A model generated the notes under the pieces. The model did not search any database, was not told where the DNA came from, and saw only the letters and a program-made list of their open reading frames with translations. A stretch of DNA of 64,000 nt, taken from the NCBI RefSeq assembly GCF_003633615.1, contig NZ_RBKU01000001.1, positions 1,860,001-1,924,000 of the forward strand. The letters run 5' to 3'. Below are positions 45,952-55,401 of the stretch, piece after piece. The position numbers and the translations under genes were made by a program. This DNA comes from Mucilaginibacter gracilis. Its GTDB lineage: Bacteria; Bacteroidota; Bacteroidia; Sphingobacteriales; Sphingobacteriaceae. Position 1 is the stretch's first letter. Each line of letters starts with the position of its first letter.

Positions 45952-47154
45952 GTGAAAATCCTTATCCTCAGTAACCGTGTTCCTTTTCCGCAAAACGGAG
46001 GCTATCCTATTGTGGTACGCAATACTATTTTGGGTTTGGTTAACGAGGGGCACGAGGTAACGGTATTTACGCTAAACAACAAAAAGCAACGCCATAGTTT
46101 GGATAGCGACGATGAGTTGATTAGAAAAATACATTACCAAACTTATGATGTTGACATTAGTATTTCGCCGTGGCAATTTATATCGAGCTTGCTGGGCAGG
46201 CGCACCTACAATGTAGACCGCTTTTACGATGCCGGTTTTGAACGGGTGCTGATTACCGAACTGAAGCGGGTAAAGTATGATGTTGTTCAGTTTGAGGGCC
46301 TGTTTATGTCTACCTATTTGCAGGCCACGCGCAAAAACAGCACGGCTATATTAATTTACCGTGCCCATAATATTGAACACCTGATTTGGCAGCGCCTGGC
46401 CGAACAAAAGAACGACCCCATTAAAAAAACATACCTTAACCTGCTGGCCAAACGGATTAAGTATTACGAGTTAAAATACCTTAATAATTTTGATGCCATT
46501 GCCACCCTTACCGGGCAGGATAAACAATTAATGCTTGAATATGGCACCCAAGTGCCTATTGAGGTTTTGCCCGTAGGTATTGATTTAACCCGGTACAAGC
46601 CTGATTATAGTAAAACCGAATACCCAAGTTTGTTTTTTTTAGGTGCGCTGGATTGGATGCCTAACCGCGAAGGTATGGAGTGGTTTCTGGACAATTTTTC
46701 GGCGGATATAACGGATGGCGACCTGCGTGTGCGCTTTTATGTGGGCGGGCGCAACATTCCCGAAAGGTTTGACGAGTATGAGGTGATGGGCAAAATATTT
46801 ATACAAGGCGAGGTTGATGATGCCCTTGAGTTTGTAAACAGCAAATCAATTATGGTGGTGCCCTTGCTATCGGGCGGTGGTATGCGGGTTAAAATAGTTG
46901 AGGGTATGGCTATGGAGAAATGTATCATCACCACCGCACTGGGTGCCGAAGGCTTGCATTACACAAACGGCGAAAATATTTTGATAGCTAACGACAGGCA
47001 GGAGTTTTACGATGCTATAAAACATTGCATTGGCGACGAGGAGTTTTGCAAACTCATAGGCCGCAATGCCCGCCGGTTAATTGAGCAGGAGCACGATACC
47101 AATGTGGTAACGGCTAAATTTATAAAGTTTTATGAGCAACTGCTCCGGAGCTGA
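45952..47154 (+). CDS. Family 4 glycosyltransferase
   Basis: A 400-residue GT-B protein starting with GTG at 45952 (MKILILSNRVPFPQNGGYP). The donor half contains PEFLGALDWMPNREG-like text (LFFLGALDWMPNREGME) and the ENILIANDRQEFYDAI region; the conserved acidic site is GGGMRVKIVEGMAMEK. Such enzymes add sugars to lipids or proteins. No operon partner is obvious; a hairpin lies 49 bases upstream of the start. Confidence 0.88.
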   Translation: MKILILSNRVPFPQNGGYPIVVRNTILGLVNEGHEVTVFTLNNKKQRHSLDSDDELIRKIHYQTYDVDISISPWQFISSLLGRRTYNVDRFYDAGFERVLITELKRVKYDVVQFEGLFMSTYLQATRKNSTAILIYRAHNIEHLIWQRLAEQKNDPIKKTYLNLLAKRIKYYELKYLNNFDAIATLTGQDKQLMLEYGTQVPIEVLPVGIDLTRYKPDYSKTEYPSLFFLGALDWMPNREGMEWFLDNFSADITDGDLRVRFYVGGRNIPERFDEYEVMGKIFIQGEVDDALEFVNSKSIMVVPLLSGGGMRVKIVEGMAMEKCIITTALGAEGLHYTNGENILIANDRQEFYDAIKHCIGDEEFCKLIGRNARRLIEQEHDTNVVTAKFIKFYEQLLRS

Positions 47155-47171
47155 ATTACGGGCAATTTTAT

Positions 47172-47179
47172 TACTTTTG
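47172..47179 (+). promoter_or_regulatory. Candidate -7 box TACTTTTG at gcvT
   Basis: A TAnnTTTG match 23 bases before the gcvT start at 47203. The -33 element was not found, so it is a candidate only. Confidence 0.45.
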
Positions 47180-47202
47180 CCGCATAAAAAATTATTCCTT
47201 TT

Positions 47203-48282
47203 ATGAAAAATACGGCATTAACCGATGTACATATAAAGTTAGGTGCTAAAATGGTTCCGTTTGCAGGGTATAATATGCCTGTGCAATATGCAGGCATTAA
47301 TGCCGAGCACGAGGCGGTGCGCAAAGCAGTTGGCGTTTTTGATGTGAGCCATATGGGCGAGTTTATTTTAAAGGGCGATAATGCGCTGGCACTCATCCAA
47401 AAGGTAAGCAGTAACGATGCTGCTAAATTGTATGATGGCAAGGTGCAATACTCGTGCCTACCAAACGAAGATGGTGGTATTGTTGACGACCTGCTGGTTT
47501 ATCGTATTGACGAAAAAACCTATATGCTGGTTGTAAATGCATCAAACATTGATAAGGATTGGGACTGGATAACAAAATACAATACGCTGGGCGTGGATAT
47601 GCAAAACATATCCGACCGTACATCGCTGCTGGCCATACAAGGCCCTAAAGCTGCCGAAGCTTTGCAAAGCCTTACCGAGATTGACCTGGCATCAATGGAT
47701 TACTATACATTTAAAAAAGGCCATTTTGCGGGTGTGGATAATGTGCTGGTATCGGCAACGGGTTACACCGGTGCGGGTGGCTTTGAGGTTTATTTTGATA
47801 ACCAATATGCCGCGCAAATTTGGGATGCTATTTTTAAAGCCGGTGAGCCTTTTGGTATAAAACCTATTGGCCTGGGTGCGCGTGATACCCTGCGCCTTGA
47901 AATGGGTTTTTGTTTATACGGCAACGATATTGACGATACTACTTCGCCTTTAGAGGCCGGGCTGGGCTGGGTTACCAAGTTTAGCAAGGAGTTTACCAAT
48001 TGCGAAGCTTTGCAGGCTCAAAAACAAGCCGGAGTTAGCCGTAAATTGGTTGGTATTGAAATGATTGACCGCGGCATACCCCGCCATGATTATGAAATTG
48101 TGGATGCCGAAGGTGCGATAATTGGCAAGGTAACATCGGGCACGCAATCGCCATCGTTACAAAAACCTATAGGCATGGGCTACGTGGATACTGCCTTTGC
48201 TAAGGAAGGAACGGAGATTTACATTAAGATACGCGACAACAAAATAAAGGCTAAGGTTGCTAAACCGCCTTTTTATAAATAA
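47203..48282 (+). CDS. gcvT: Glycine cleavage system T protein (aminomethyltransferase)
   Basis: A 359-residue tetrahydrofolate-dependent aminomethyltransferase that takes methylene from glycine after decarboxylation. [35 protein letters not shown] and [21 protein letters not shown] are conserved; the C-terminal barrel ends [17 protein letters not shown]. The gene is monocistronic here, with gcvH and gcvP elsewhere. Length is normal. Confidence 0.96.
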   Translation: MKNTALTDVHIKLGAKMVPFAGYNMPVQYAGINAEHEAVRKAVGVFDVSHMGEFILKGDNALALIQKVSSNDAAKLYDGKVQYSCLPNEDGGIVDDLLVYRIDEKTYMLVVNASNIDKDWDWITKYNTLGVDMQNISDRTSLLAIQGPKAAEALQSLTEIDLASMDYYTFKKGHFAGVDNVLVSATGYTGAGGFEVYFDNQYAAQIWDAIFKAGEPFGIKPIGLGARDTLRLEMGFCLYGNDIDDTTSPLEAGLGWVTKFSKEFTNCEALQAQKQAGVSRKLVGIEMIDRGIPRHDYEIVDAEGAIIGKVTSGTQSPSLQKPIGMGYVDTAFAKEGTEIYIKIRDNKIKAKVAKPPFYK

Positions 48283-48286
48283 AATA

Positions 48287-48388
48287 GGCCCCACCCAAAC
48301 CCTCCCCGGTAGGGAGGGCTTTAAGAGCACAATTAATATTAAAAACAATTAAAAGTGTCCCCTACCGGGGGAGATTTAGAGGGGGCTG
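48287..48388. repeat. Palindromic CCCCTACCGGGG repeat (family C, copy 3)
   Basis: The left part ACCCTCCCCGGTAGGGAGGG and the right part CCCCTACCGGGGGAGATTTA are inverted relatives separated by 40 AT-rich bases, spanning the gap between gcvT and comB. The right part would be translated if comB began at an upstream GTG, but the ATG at 48394 is better. Confidence 0.65.
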
Positions 48389-48393
48389 CTACC

Positions 48394-49107
48394 ATGAAAA
48401 ATTTAGAAGTTTGTTTAACGCCGGCCCTGCTGCCCTTGTTTGATATTGAAGGCAGTGTTGTGGTGGTGATAGATATTTTTAGGGCCACATCGTCTATTTG
48501 TTATGGTATTGATAACGGTGCTACGGCCATTATACCGGTTGCCAAGGTTGAGGAGTGTGCTGCTTACCGCGAAAAGGGCCTTGATTACCTGCTTGCCGCC
48601 GAGCGCGATGGTAAAGTGGTTGATGGGTTTGATTTTGGTAATTCGCCATTTTCGTACACTAAGCAAAAGGTTGAGGGTAAAACAGTGGTGCTTACTACTA
48701 CCAATGGCACGCATGCCCTGCACATGTCTATCAAAGCCAAGCGCATTGTTATTGGCTCGTTTTTAAATATTACATCGCTTTGCAACTGGCTTAAACAACA
48801 GCCCGATAATATTTTGCTGGTTTGCGCCGGGTGGAAAAACAACTTTAACCTTGAAGATACCTTATTTGCCGGAGCCATTGCCGAACAATTAAAAGGCCTT
48901 GATTACAAATGGGACGATGCCGCCATTGCAGCAAACGACATGTACCAACTGGCTAAAGCCGATTTGAACCTCTACCTCAAAAAATCATCGCACGGCGAAC
49001 GCATGAAACAGTTAGGTATTTTAGAAGATATTGACTTTTGTTTAAATGTTGATATAACTACCGCCATCCCTGTTTTGGAGGGGGAGAGGTTGGTTAGGCT
49101 GGTTTAA
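48394..49107 (+). CDS. comB: 2-phosphosulfolactate phosphatase family (ComB-like)
   Basis: A 237-residue phosphatase related to ComB, which makes sulfolactate in coenzyme M synthesis. Start ATG 48394 (MKNLEVCLTPALLP); a GTG 39 bases earlier would add residues coded by a repeat. Conserved blocks are VVVIDIFRATSSICY, LAAERDGKVVDGFDFGNSP, TTTNGTHAL and AGWKNNFNLEDTLFAG. Bacteria that do not make coenzyme M carry ComB for sulfonate metabolism or an unknown reaction. Downstream gene is on the other strand. Confidence 0.85.
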   Translation: MKNLEVCLTPALLPLFDIEGSVVVVIDIFRATSSICYGIDNGATAIIPVAKVEECAAYREKGLDYLLAAERDGKVVDGFDFGNSPFSYTKQKVEGKTVVLTTTNGTHALHMSIKAKRIVIGSFLNITSLCNWLKQQPDNILLVCAGWKNNFNLEDTLFAGAIAEQLKGLDYKWDDAAIAANDMYQLAKADLNLYLKKSSHGERMKQLGILEDIDFCLNVDITTAIPVLEGERLVRLV

Positions 49108-49114
49108 ACAGTTA

Positions 49115-49720
49115 TCATTTTTTTAATACTGCTGTTATTACAGGTTTGCCGGTTTCGGGTTGAATTTGGTAAAGTATTTTTCGGTTGTCCATTTGATTAT
49201 CTGTTTCGTTGATTCTAAACCGATAAACCACTTCGATTTTTCCATTATCTATTTTTGATATGTATGACGTGGGACAGCAATAATTTAACAAAGAATGGGT
49301 TTTTAAAGCCCTCCAAATATCATTTTTTTCTATACTATCGGGTGTAAACTCATAGTCCTGCCATTTTTTGGTTTTGAACTTTCCAATAATTATTTTATCT
49401 GTACCAATCCAATTCCCCGTTTTTAGAATAACCCAATCTTTCCAAATTATTAGCTTTTCATCTTTTTTCCACTCCCTATTGAAGTATGCTCCGTCGCCTA
49501 TTTTAAAAAGTTTGCCTAAGTTATTTTTGTATTCATAAGTTATTAAATATTGGCCCTTGTGTATGTCGGTATCATACTGTGTATTGCAAATTAAAACGCC
49601 ACCAATTTTCTGTTTAATTTCCACTGTACTGTACTGAGTTTCAAATGCTGTAAAAAAGCCATAAAGAACCAAGAAAAATAAAGCACCCAAAACCAACCAA
49701 ATTATATGCTTTGTTCTCAT
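49115..49720 (-). CDS. Membrane-anchored hypothetical protein
   Basis: A 201-residue protein with a single N-terminal membrane helix (IIWLVLGALFFLVLYGFFTAF) and an extracytoplasmic beta-rich domain with IGDGAYFNREWKKDEKLIIW and CCPTSYISKIDNGKIEVVYR. Coding seems real from codon pattern but the sequence is AT-rich and lacks a known family. It is adjacent to mazG on the same strand, ten bases away, so may be in its transcript as last gene. Confidence 0.65.
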   Translation of the reverse strand: MRTKHIIWLVLGALFFLVLYGFFTAFETQYSTVEIKQKIGGVLICNTQYDTDIHKGQYLITYEYKNNLGKLFKIGDGAYFNREWKKDEKLIIWKDWVILKTGNWIGTDKIIIGKFKTKKWQDYEFTPDSIEKNDIWRALKTHSLLNYCCPTSYISKIDNGKIEVVYRFRINETDNQMDNRKILYQIQPETGKPVITAVLKK

Positions 49721-49730
49721 TCGAGTCTAT

Positions 49731-50057
49731 TTACTTTAATTTCTCATTATTCTTATGCCTGTCGGCGTCGCGTATCTTTTTTTTAACCATGTTTTTTTCC
49801 AGGGCATCGGTTAAATCAATTCCGGTTTGGTTGGCCAGGCATATCAGTACAAAAAGCACGTCGGCCATTTCATCGGCAAGGTTAACTTCCTCGTCAGATT
49901 TTTTGAAGGATTGCTCGCCGTATTTTCGTGCCATTATGCGGGCAACTTCGCCCACTTCTTCCATCAAAATGGCCGTGTTGGTTAGTTCGTTAAAATAACG
50001 TACACCTGTGGTGTTTATCCATTGGTCAACTGCTTTCTGGGCTTCCTGTATAGTCAT
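49731..50057 (-). CDS. MazG-like nucleotide pyrophosphohydrolase
   Basis: A 108-residue protein of the all-alpha NTP pyrophosphatase family: EEVGEVARIMARKYG followed by NLADEMADVLFVLICLANQ, giving the EExxE...ExxD metal-binding set. It hydrolyses noncanonical nucleoside triphosphates. It is one base pair group from dtd upstream, with start nine bases after the dtd stop, so one transcript is likely. Confidence 0.9.
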   Translation of the reverse strand: MTIQEAQKAVDQWINTTGVRYFNELTNTAILMEEVGEVARIMARKYGEQSFKKSDEEVNLADEMADVLFVLICLANQTGIDLTDALEKNMVKKKIRDADRHKNNEKLK

Positions 50058-50066
50058 GTTTCTAAT

Positions 50067-50525
50067 TTAGTGATTTTCTTTATCCTTCGTATCCATTACA
50101 ATGGTTACCGGGCCGTCGTTCAATAGTTCCACTTTCATATCGGCGGCAAAAATGCCGGTGGCAATGGTTTTGTTGAGCAGCTTTTGTAAAGTTGTAATCA
50201 TTTGTTCGTACATCGGTATGGCCTTATCGGGCCGTGCAGCGCGGATGAACGATGGGCGGTTGCCTTTTTTTGTTTGGGCGAAGAGTGTAAATTGAGATAT
50301 GAGCAAAATGTTGCCATTAACGTCGGTAAGGGCCTTGTTCATTAAGCCGTTTTCGTCGCCAAAAATGCGCATGTTTACAATTTTTTGGGCCAGCCATTCT
50401 AAATCGTCGTTAGTATCATCGTCGGCAACGCCTAATAAAATTAATAGTCCGGTTCCAATTTCTCCGGTAATTTTGCCGTCTACTGTACATGTTGCGCGGC
50501 TTACCCGCTGAATTACTGCCCTCAT
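50067..50525 (-). CDS. dtd: D-aminoacyl-tRNA deacylase
   Basis: A 152-residue DTD that removes D-amino acids from tRNA. MRAVIQRVSRATCTVDG, SQFTLFAQTKKGNRPSF and MKVELLNDGPVTIVMDTK (GPVT motif) are typical. Length is standard. It heads a minus-strand pair with the MazG-like gene. Confidence 0.95.
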   Translation of the reverse strand: MRAVIQRVSRATCTVDGKITGEIGTGLLILLGVADDDTNDDLEWLAQKIVNMRIFGDENGLMNKALTDVNGNILLISQFTLFAQTKKGNRPSFIRAARPDKAIPMYEQMITTLQKLLNKTIATGIFAADMKVELLNDGPVTIVMDTKDKENH

Positions 50526-50541
50526 ATATTTTAAAAATTGA

Positions 50542-50549
50542 TAACTTTG
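50542..50549 (+). promoter_or_regulatory. Candidate -7 box TAACTTTG at the lipoprotein gene
   Basis: An exact TAnnTTTG match ending four bases before the start codon at 50554, so a message from it would be leaderless or nearly so, as at purQ. Confidence 0.4.
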
Positions 50550-50553
50550 GTTA

Positions 50554-51570
50554 ATGCGTGTTGGTTACCTGTTATTAATTACCCTGCTGCTTACCGCCTG
50601 CAACCACGGCAGAAAGGTAAACACTTCCTTTTATTATTGGAAAACTGTTTATAAGCAAAACGCTACCGAAAGCGCCTACCTTAACCATTTGCACAGCAAC
50701 AAACTTTATGTGCGCATAATGGATGTTGATATGGATGAAGACGGTATAAACCCGGTGCCGGTTTCGCCCGTTACTTTTCAAAGTAAGCTGCCTGATACGT
50801 TGCAAATTGTGCCCGTGGTTTTTATTGTGAATGATGTTTTGCGGAATATATCCAAACCAAAACTCAACGAATTGGCCGGGAAACTGTTGCGCTTTGTAAA
50901 AGGTAAAGTAACGCAGGCAGGCAAGGTCGATTTTGCCGAAATGCAAATTGATTGCGATTGGACGGCAGAAACCCGCGATAATTACTTTTATCTGCTTAGG
51001 CAAATCAAGACGGTTACGGGTAATAAAACACTTTCGGTAACACTAAGGTTACATCAGTTAAAAAACCGGAAACGGACAGGTGTGCCACCAGCGGATAAGG
51101 TTTTGCTGATGTGTTATAACATGGGGAATTTGCGCAAATATGGCACGCAAAACTCTATAATCGAGTTAAGCGAGCTTAAAAAGTATGCCGGGGAAAACCT
51201 AAGCACCTATCCCATGCCAATGGATATTGGCCTCCCTTTATTTAGCTGGGCGGTTGCTTTTAGAAATAAAGAATACGCGGGGATTGACAAACGGATAAAT
51301 TTTAATATTTTAAACGATGAAAAGCAATTTCGGTCAAATGGTAATGGTTTGTATAGTGCCGTAGCAGATTTGCCGGCTTATGGCTTGTTAAAAGGCGATG
51401 AGATTAGGTGGGAAGATTCGGCTTTGGCAGATGTGCAGGCCGCTACAGTTTATATTTCCAAATACTTAAAACCTGGCAATATCAATGTAGTGTACTTTCA
51501 TTTGGATGATGATGTAATAAAAAAATATAAGTATGAAGGTTTGCAGAACACCGCTGATATGGTGCGTTAG
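50554..51570 (+). CDS. Lipoprotein with glycoside-hydrolase-like barrel, unknown function
   Basis: A 338-residue protein with a lipoprotein signal (LLLITLLLTACNHG, Cys16). The rest alternates strands and helices: FYYWKTVYKQNATES, LYVRIMDVDMDEDG, FAEMQIDCDWTAETRDNYFYLL and VLLMCYNMGNLRKYGTQNS, a layout like a TIM barrel with a DCDW element, perhaps a DUF3142-like glycoside hydrolase-related fold. Its last 38 bases overlap the start of the next lipoprotein gene. I cannot name a substrate. Confidence 0.7.
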   Translation: MRVGYLLLITLLLTACNHGRKVNTSFYYWKTVYKQNATESAYLNHLHSNKLYVRIMDVDMDEDGINPVPVSPVTFQSKLPDTLQIVPVVFIVNDVLRNISKPKLNELAGKLLRFVKGKVTQAGKVDFAEMQIDCDWTAETRDNYFYLLRQIKTVTGNKTLSVTLRLHQLKNRKRTGVPPADKVLLMCYNMGNLRKYGTQNSIIELSELKKYAGENLSTYPMPMDIGLPLFSWAVAFRNKEYAGIDKRINFNILNDEKQFRSNGNGLYSAVADLPAYGLLKGDEIRWEDSALADVQAATVYISKYLKPGNINVVYFHLDDDVIKKYKYEGLQNTADMVR

Positions 51571-53905
51571 TTTTATAAGCTGTTTTTGTGCAGGTATTGC
51601 AATTATACTGGCTTGCGGCCCCGAAACTGACCCATACGATTATTATGTATCGTTTTTTCACAACAATGTGCAGGGGCAAAAGGAGTATAAGCCTTTTTAT
51701 TTTTCGAGCTACCAATTTGTTTACGATGATAAAGAACCGGTAAGCGAAGCTGCTGTAAATGCTGATGAATGGGCCGCTTATTTAGGCAAAGATGTTGCTG
51801 CCGCCGATGTAAACCGGGCCATGTATCAACTAAGTGCCGGCGCCGATTCGGTTTTGGAGGATGGTTACCTTAAAACCGGAGAACGGCTGCCCGATAGCCT
51901 GGCAAACAATTCGTTTTTAAAGGCACTGCAAGTTAGAAAGAACCCCATAGCCTTAAAATATTACCGCTTTGCAAAAGGTGTTGAAAAAATAGCCAATACC
52001 GGGTACGACAAATGGGACCCCAAACCCGTTGATTCGGCTGCGCTTGTAAATGCTGGTAACGCCGCTTTTAAATATGCCATTGCCGAGAAAGATAAGTTTA
52101 TCCAATTAAGATACTATTACCAGGCACAGCGGCTTTTGCATTTTGGCGGTGCTTATAAAGAGGCAGCTAACGTTTACGATAAATATATTGCCCCTGCGGC
52201 TACCCAGAGCCATATAAAAGGCTGGGCACTTGCTTTAAAAGCCGGAGAGTGCCGCCGCTTAAAAGATACGGTGCGGGCGGCTTACCTGTTTTCGAAGGTG
52301 TTTGCGCAGTATCCCGAAAGGCGTTTACAGGCTTACCAAAATTACAAGTACATTAACCCGGGTAAAGCGCATGTACTTGCCCTGGCCGAAACTAATGCCG
52401 AGCGTGCTGTGCTATATGCTATGGACGGCTTTGGCAGTTCGGCGGTAAATTTAGAGCCTTTAAAAAAAGTTTATGAGTATGAGCCAACATCGCCAATGGT
52501 GGGGCTGTTGCTGGTGCGCGAAGTTAATAAGCTGGAAGAGCAATACCTTACGCCTAAGCTGTTAAACAAAAATACCCGCATAACATCCTTTTACTATGCG
52601 GCCCAAACCGGTAAAACAGAAGCCGGGCAGATGGACCAAATGAACCAGTTAAGCAGCTTTTGCAAGCTGCTGGTAACCGAGCGCAAATATGCCGACTATA
52701 ATATTGGCAACCTGGCAGGTGCATATATAAGCTGGATAAAGGGCGATAACGCCAATGGCTTTGTTTATTTACGCGCCATGAACAGCGAGGTATTAAGCCC
52801 CGCCATGAATGATGAGAAACAAATTATTCAGTTATTGCTTTCGGGGCAAAACATTCAAAACATTAACGAGGTTAACGAAGAGCAATTATTACCGGCCCTG
52901 CAATGGCTGGATACTAAGGTAAAGGGCGAGATACCAAGAACTAAAGCCACTAATTTTGCTTTTAGCGACAACCAAAAATTTACCCACACGGCCAGTAATT
53001 TTTACGACCAGGTACTTGCGCCCGCTTATTTAAAACAAGGCGATACTGTTAAAGCCGCCCTGGCGCTATTAAAAAGCCCGATGGGTTATCACCAACAACA
53101 GTTTTGGGTAACTAACCTGCATTCGTTACAAATTGCCCGGATAATACGCTGGCGCAAAACGCCCCCAACAACCCCGTATCTTAATTTTTTAGCCGACCAA
53201 TTAGGCGTTTTAAAACCCAATTATTTATACGAACTGTTAGGAACCGCTTGCTTGCGCGAACACCAGTACAACCGCGCTATTGCCGCTTTTAAGCAGGTAG
53301 ATGCCAACTATTTAAATAGGGAACCCCCAGATTATTACAAAGGCGACCCTTTTATTGACAGAATAAACGATTACCCCAAAGTTTTGCATTATGGCAAAGC
53401 CCGTGGTTTAAACAAACTACAGTTTGCCCAGGCAATGGCCGATTTGGAACAAAAAATTAAAACTGACGCCCCAAATGCACCGAGTTATTATTACCGCTAT
53501 GCAACAGGGTTGTACAATGCATCGCACTATGGCAACGCACCGTATTTAATTAACTGGGGATGGAGCGCCGATGATTTTGGCCGCAAAGACATTTATAGTT
53601 ACGATGCTGATTACATACGTACTAAAAATGCCGAAAAGTATTACCTGCTGGCACGATCATTAAGTAGCAACGAGGAGTTTAAGGCCAAATGTACCTTTAT
53701 GGCGGCTAAGTGCCTGCAAAAACAGTTTGTAATGCCCGATTATAACGACCCTAATTATAGTAAAGCCGAAGCCGAATACATGCTGCAACTACGCAGTAAT
53801 GATTATTTTACGGAGCTTAAAAGCAAGTATAAAAAAACGGCCATATTTAAAAAGGCTGTTGGCGAATGCAGCTACTTAAAAGATTTTGTTTTTGCTAATA
53901 AGTAA
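51533..53905 (+). CDS. Large TPR-like lipoprotein, unknown function
   Basis: A 790-residue protein with lipobox-like AGIAIILACGPETD (Cys28). The helical central part (about 180-450 and 540-700) has repeated Ala, Tyr and Leu patterns like tetratricopeptide repeats (YYYQAQRLLHFGGAYKEAANVY, LKAGECRRLKDTVRAAYLFSKV), followed by a Lys/Tyr-rich end. It overlaps the upstream lipoprotein gene by 38 bases, suggesting translational coupling of two partners in the periplasm. I do not recognise a named family. Confidence 0.75.
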   Translation: MKVCRTPLIWCVSFISCFCAGIAIILACGPETDPYDYYVSFFHNNVQGQKEYKPFYFSSYQFVYDDKEPVSEAAVNADEWAAYLGKDVAAADVNRAMYQLSAGADSVLEDGYLKTGERLPDSLANNSFLKALQVRKNPIALKYYRFAKGVEKIANTGYDKWDPKPVDSAALVNAGNAAFKYAIAEKDKFIQLRYYYQAQRLLHFGGAYKEAANVYDKYIAPAATQSHIKGWALALKAGECRRLKDTVRAAYLFSKVFAQYPERRLQAYQNYKYINPGKAHVLALAETNAERAVLYAMDGFGSSAVNLEPLKKVYEYEPTSPMVGLLLVREVNKLEEQYLTPKLLNKNTRITSFYYAAQTGKTEAGQMDQMNQLSSFCKLLVTERKYADYNIGNLAGAYISWIKGDNANGFVYLRAMNSEVLSPAMNDEKQIIQLLLSGQNIQNINEVNEEQLLPALQWLDTKVKGEIPRTKATNFAFSDNQKFTHTASNFYDQVLAPAYLKQGDTVKAALALLKSPMGYHQQQFWVTNLHSLQIARIIRWRKTPPTTPYLNFLADQLGVLKPNYLYELLGTACLREHQYNRAIAAFKQVDANYLNREPPDYYKGDPFIDRINDYPKVLHYGKARGLNKLQFAQAMADLEQKIKTDAPNAPSYYYRYATGLYNASHYGNAPYLINWGWSADDFGRKDIYSYDADYIRTKNAEKYYLLARSLSSNEEFKAKCTFMAAKCLQKQFVMPDYNDPNYSKAEAEYMLQLRSNDYFTELKSKYKKTAIFKKAVGECSYLKDFVFANK

Positions 53906-53927
53906 AAAAATGCCGGCAAAATTAAGG

Positions 53928-54848
53928 TTAGGCACGGGTATCGTTACCGTGATAGATGCTTAAATAGCTATCGTATCTGGATATTTCTATTTCGCCGTTT
54001 TCAACGGCTGTTAAAACGGCGCAGCCGGGCTCGTTAATGTGGCGGCAGTTTTTAAACCGGCAGTTTTCCATGTTTTGGCGAATTTCGGGGAACAGTCGTC
54101 CTAATTCCGATTGTTCAATGTCTACAATGCCAAACTCGCGTATGCCGGGCGAATCGATAATGAAGCCACCGAAGGGCAGTTCAAACATTTCGGCAAAGGT
54201 GGTGGTGTGCATACCCTTATCGTGCCAGTCGGATACTTCGGTGGTACGCAGGCTCAATTCGGGCAATATGTTATTGATAAGGCTGGATTTACCTACGCCC
54301 GAGTGGCCGGAAACCAGGCTTGTTTTGTCTTTCAAAACATTGATAACCTGGTCTACATTTATATTTTTGGTGGCCGATACATGGTAGCACGGGTAGCCCA
54401 GCTTTTCGTATATCGAGCTGTATTCGGCAAGTATTGCTAAACCTTCGTCGCTAAATAAATCGAGTTTGTTAAATATGAGCCTTGCCGGGATATGATAGGC
54501 TTCGGCGGTAACCAAGAAGCGATCGATAAAGCCCAGTGAAGTGCGTGGCGAAGCGAGGGTAACCACCAGGAAAGCCTGATCGAGATTGGCGGCAATAATT
54601 TGCGCCTGCCGCGATAAATTGATGGATTTACGGATGATGTAATTTTTACGCTCGTGCAGGGTGGTTATTACACCGGTTTCCTGCTCGGGTTCCATTTCAA
54701 AATCAACCACATCGCCCACAGCAAGCGGGTTAGTGGTGGTAATACCCTTAATCCTGAATTTACCTTTAATGCGGCAATCAAGTTTTTGCCCCTGGGGCGT
54801 TTGCACCTGGTACCAGCTTCCGGTTGATTTTGTAATTAGTCCCTGCAT
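53928..54848 (-). CDS. rsgA: Ribosome small subunit-dependent GTPase A
   Basis: A 306-residue circularly permuted GTPase that helps mature the 30S subunit. Start ATG 54848 (MQGLITKSTGSW); the frame continues upstream only with TTG. The permuted motif order is visible: NKLD (127-130) comes before GHSGVGKSSL (181-190). The N-terminal OB fold and C-terminal zinc knuckle CRFKNCRHINEPGC near 258-271 are present. It is a single minus-strand gene. Confidence 0.95.
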   Translation of the reverse strand: MQGLITKSTGSWYQVQTPQGQKLDCRIKGKFRIKGITTTNPLAVGDVVDFEMEPEQETGVITTLHERKNYIIRKSINLSRQAQIIAANLDQAFLVVTLASPRTSLGFIDRFLVTAEAYHIPARLIFNKLDLFSDEGLAILAEYSSIYEKLGYPCYHVSATKNINVDQVINVLKDKTSLVSGHSGVGKSSLINNILPELSLRTTEVSDWHDKGMHTTTFAEMFELPFGGFIIDSPGIREFGIVDIEQSELGRLFPEIRQNMENCRFKNCRHINEPGCAVLTAVENGEIEISRYDSYLSIYHGNDTRA

Positions 54849-54870
54849 TTGAATTTGCAAAGATAACAGG

Positions 54871-55010
54871 AAATCAGAATCAAGAAGCGAGAATCATGAA
54901 GCAAGATGAGGCTGTTTGGTACATTGATGCCTGAAAGTGGAAATTTCTGATGTCAGATTAATTCCGGATTTTAATTTTCTTGCTTCCTGAGTCTGGCTTC
55001 TTGCATCTAA
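54871..55010. repeat. Family B palindromic element, full intergenic copy
   Basis: About 140 bases with left arm units AATCAGAATCAAGAAGCGAG and ATGAAGCAAGATG, a core TGTTTGGTACATTGATGCCT and a right arm that reads GATGCAAGAAGCCAGACTCA on the other strand. The core and arms match the copy inside the helicase gene at 38947. Confidence 0.7.
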
Positions 55011-55011
55011 T

Positions 55012-55107
55012 TTAATAAATTTTGTATTTTTTTATCACTATTTGTAATACTTGTGTGATACCGGCAACGCCTATAACTACTCCGCATGCAATCAATAATG
55101 TTCCCAT
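55012..55107 (-). CDS. Possible 31-residue membrane peptide
   Basis: An ATG frame starting MGTLLIACGVVIGVAGITQV and ending with a short basic tail (KKYKIY). It is a single hydrophobic helix with positive end, a common form for small membrane peptides. It lies between the family B repeat and the thr leader, and on the other strand. There is no other support, so this is a weak call. Confidence 0.35.
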   Translation of the reverse strand: MGTLLIACGVVIGVAGITQVLQIVIKKYKIY

Positions 55108-55401
55108 ATTCTAATCTTTTTTATATGGTATTAAGCAATGAATGTGCCAAAGGTAGGGGCTAATTACATATTGATTAAAAATGTTAATTAAGGGTTGTTT
55201 AATTATTGAATAATGGGCATGCAAGGGGTTAAACTAGGGTTAGATTTGCCAACGTTTTTTAAGGTGGAAAATTTTTCATCTCAATATAATGCCTACTAAG
55301 TCAATGTGCTTTATGGAAAAAAATTAAAATTACTGTTGCAGATTTAAAATATTACTGCTTACTTTACCGTTGCTTACAAACAACGAGCAAACGTTACAAC
55401 A

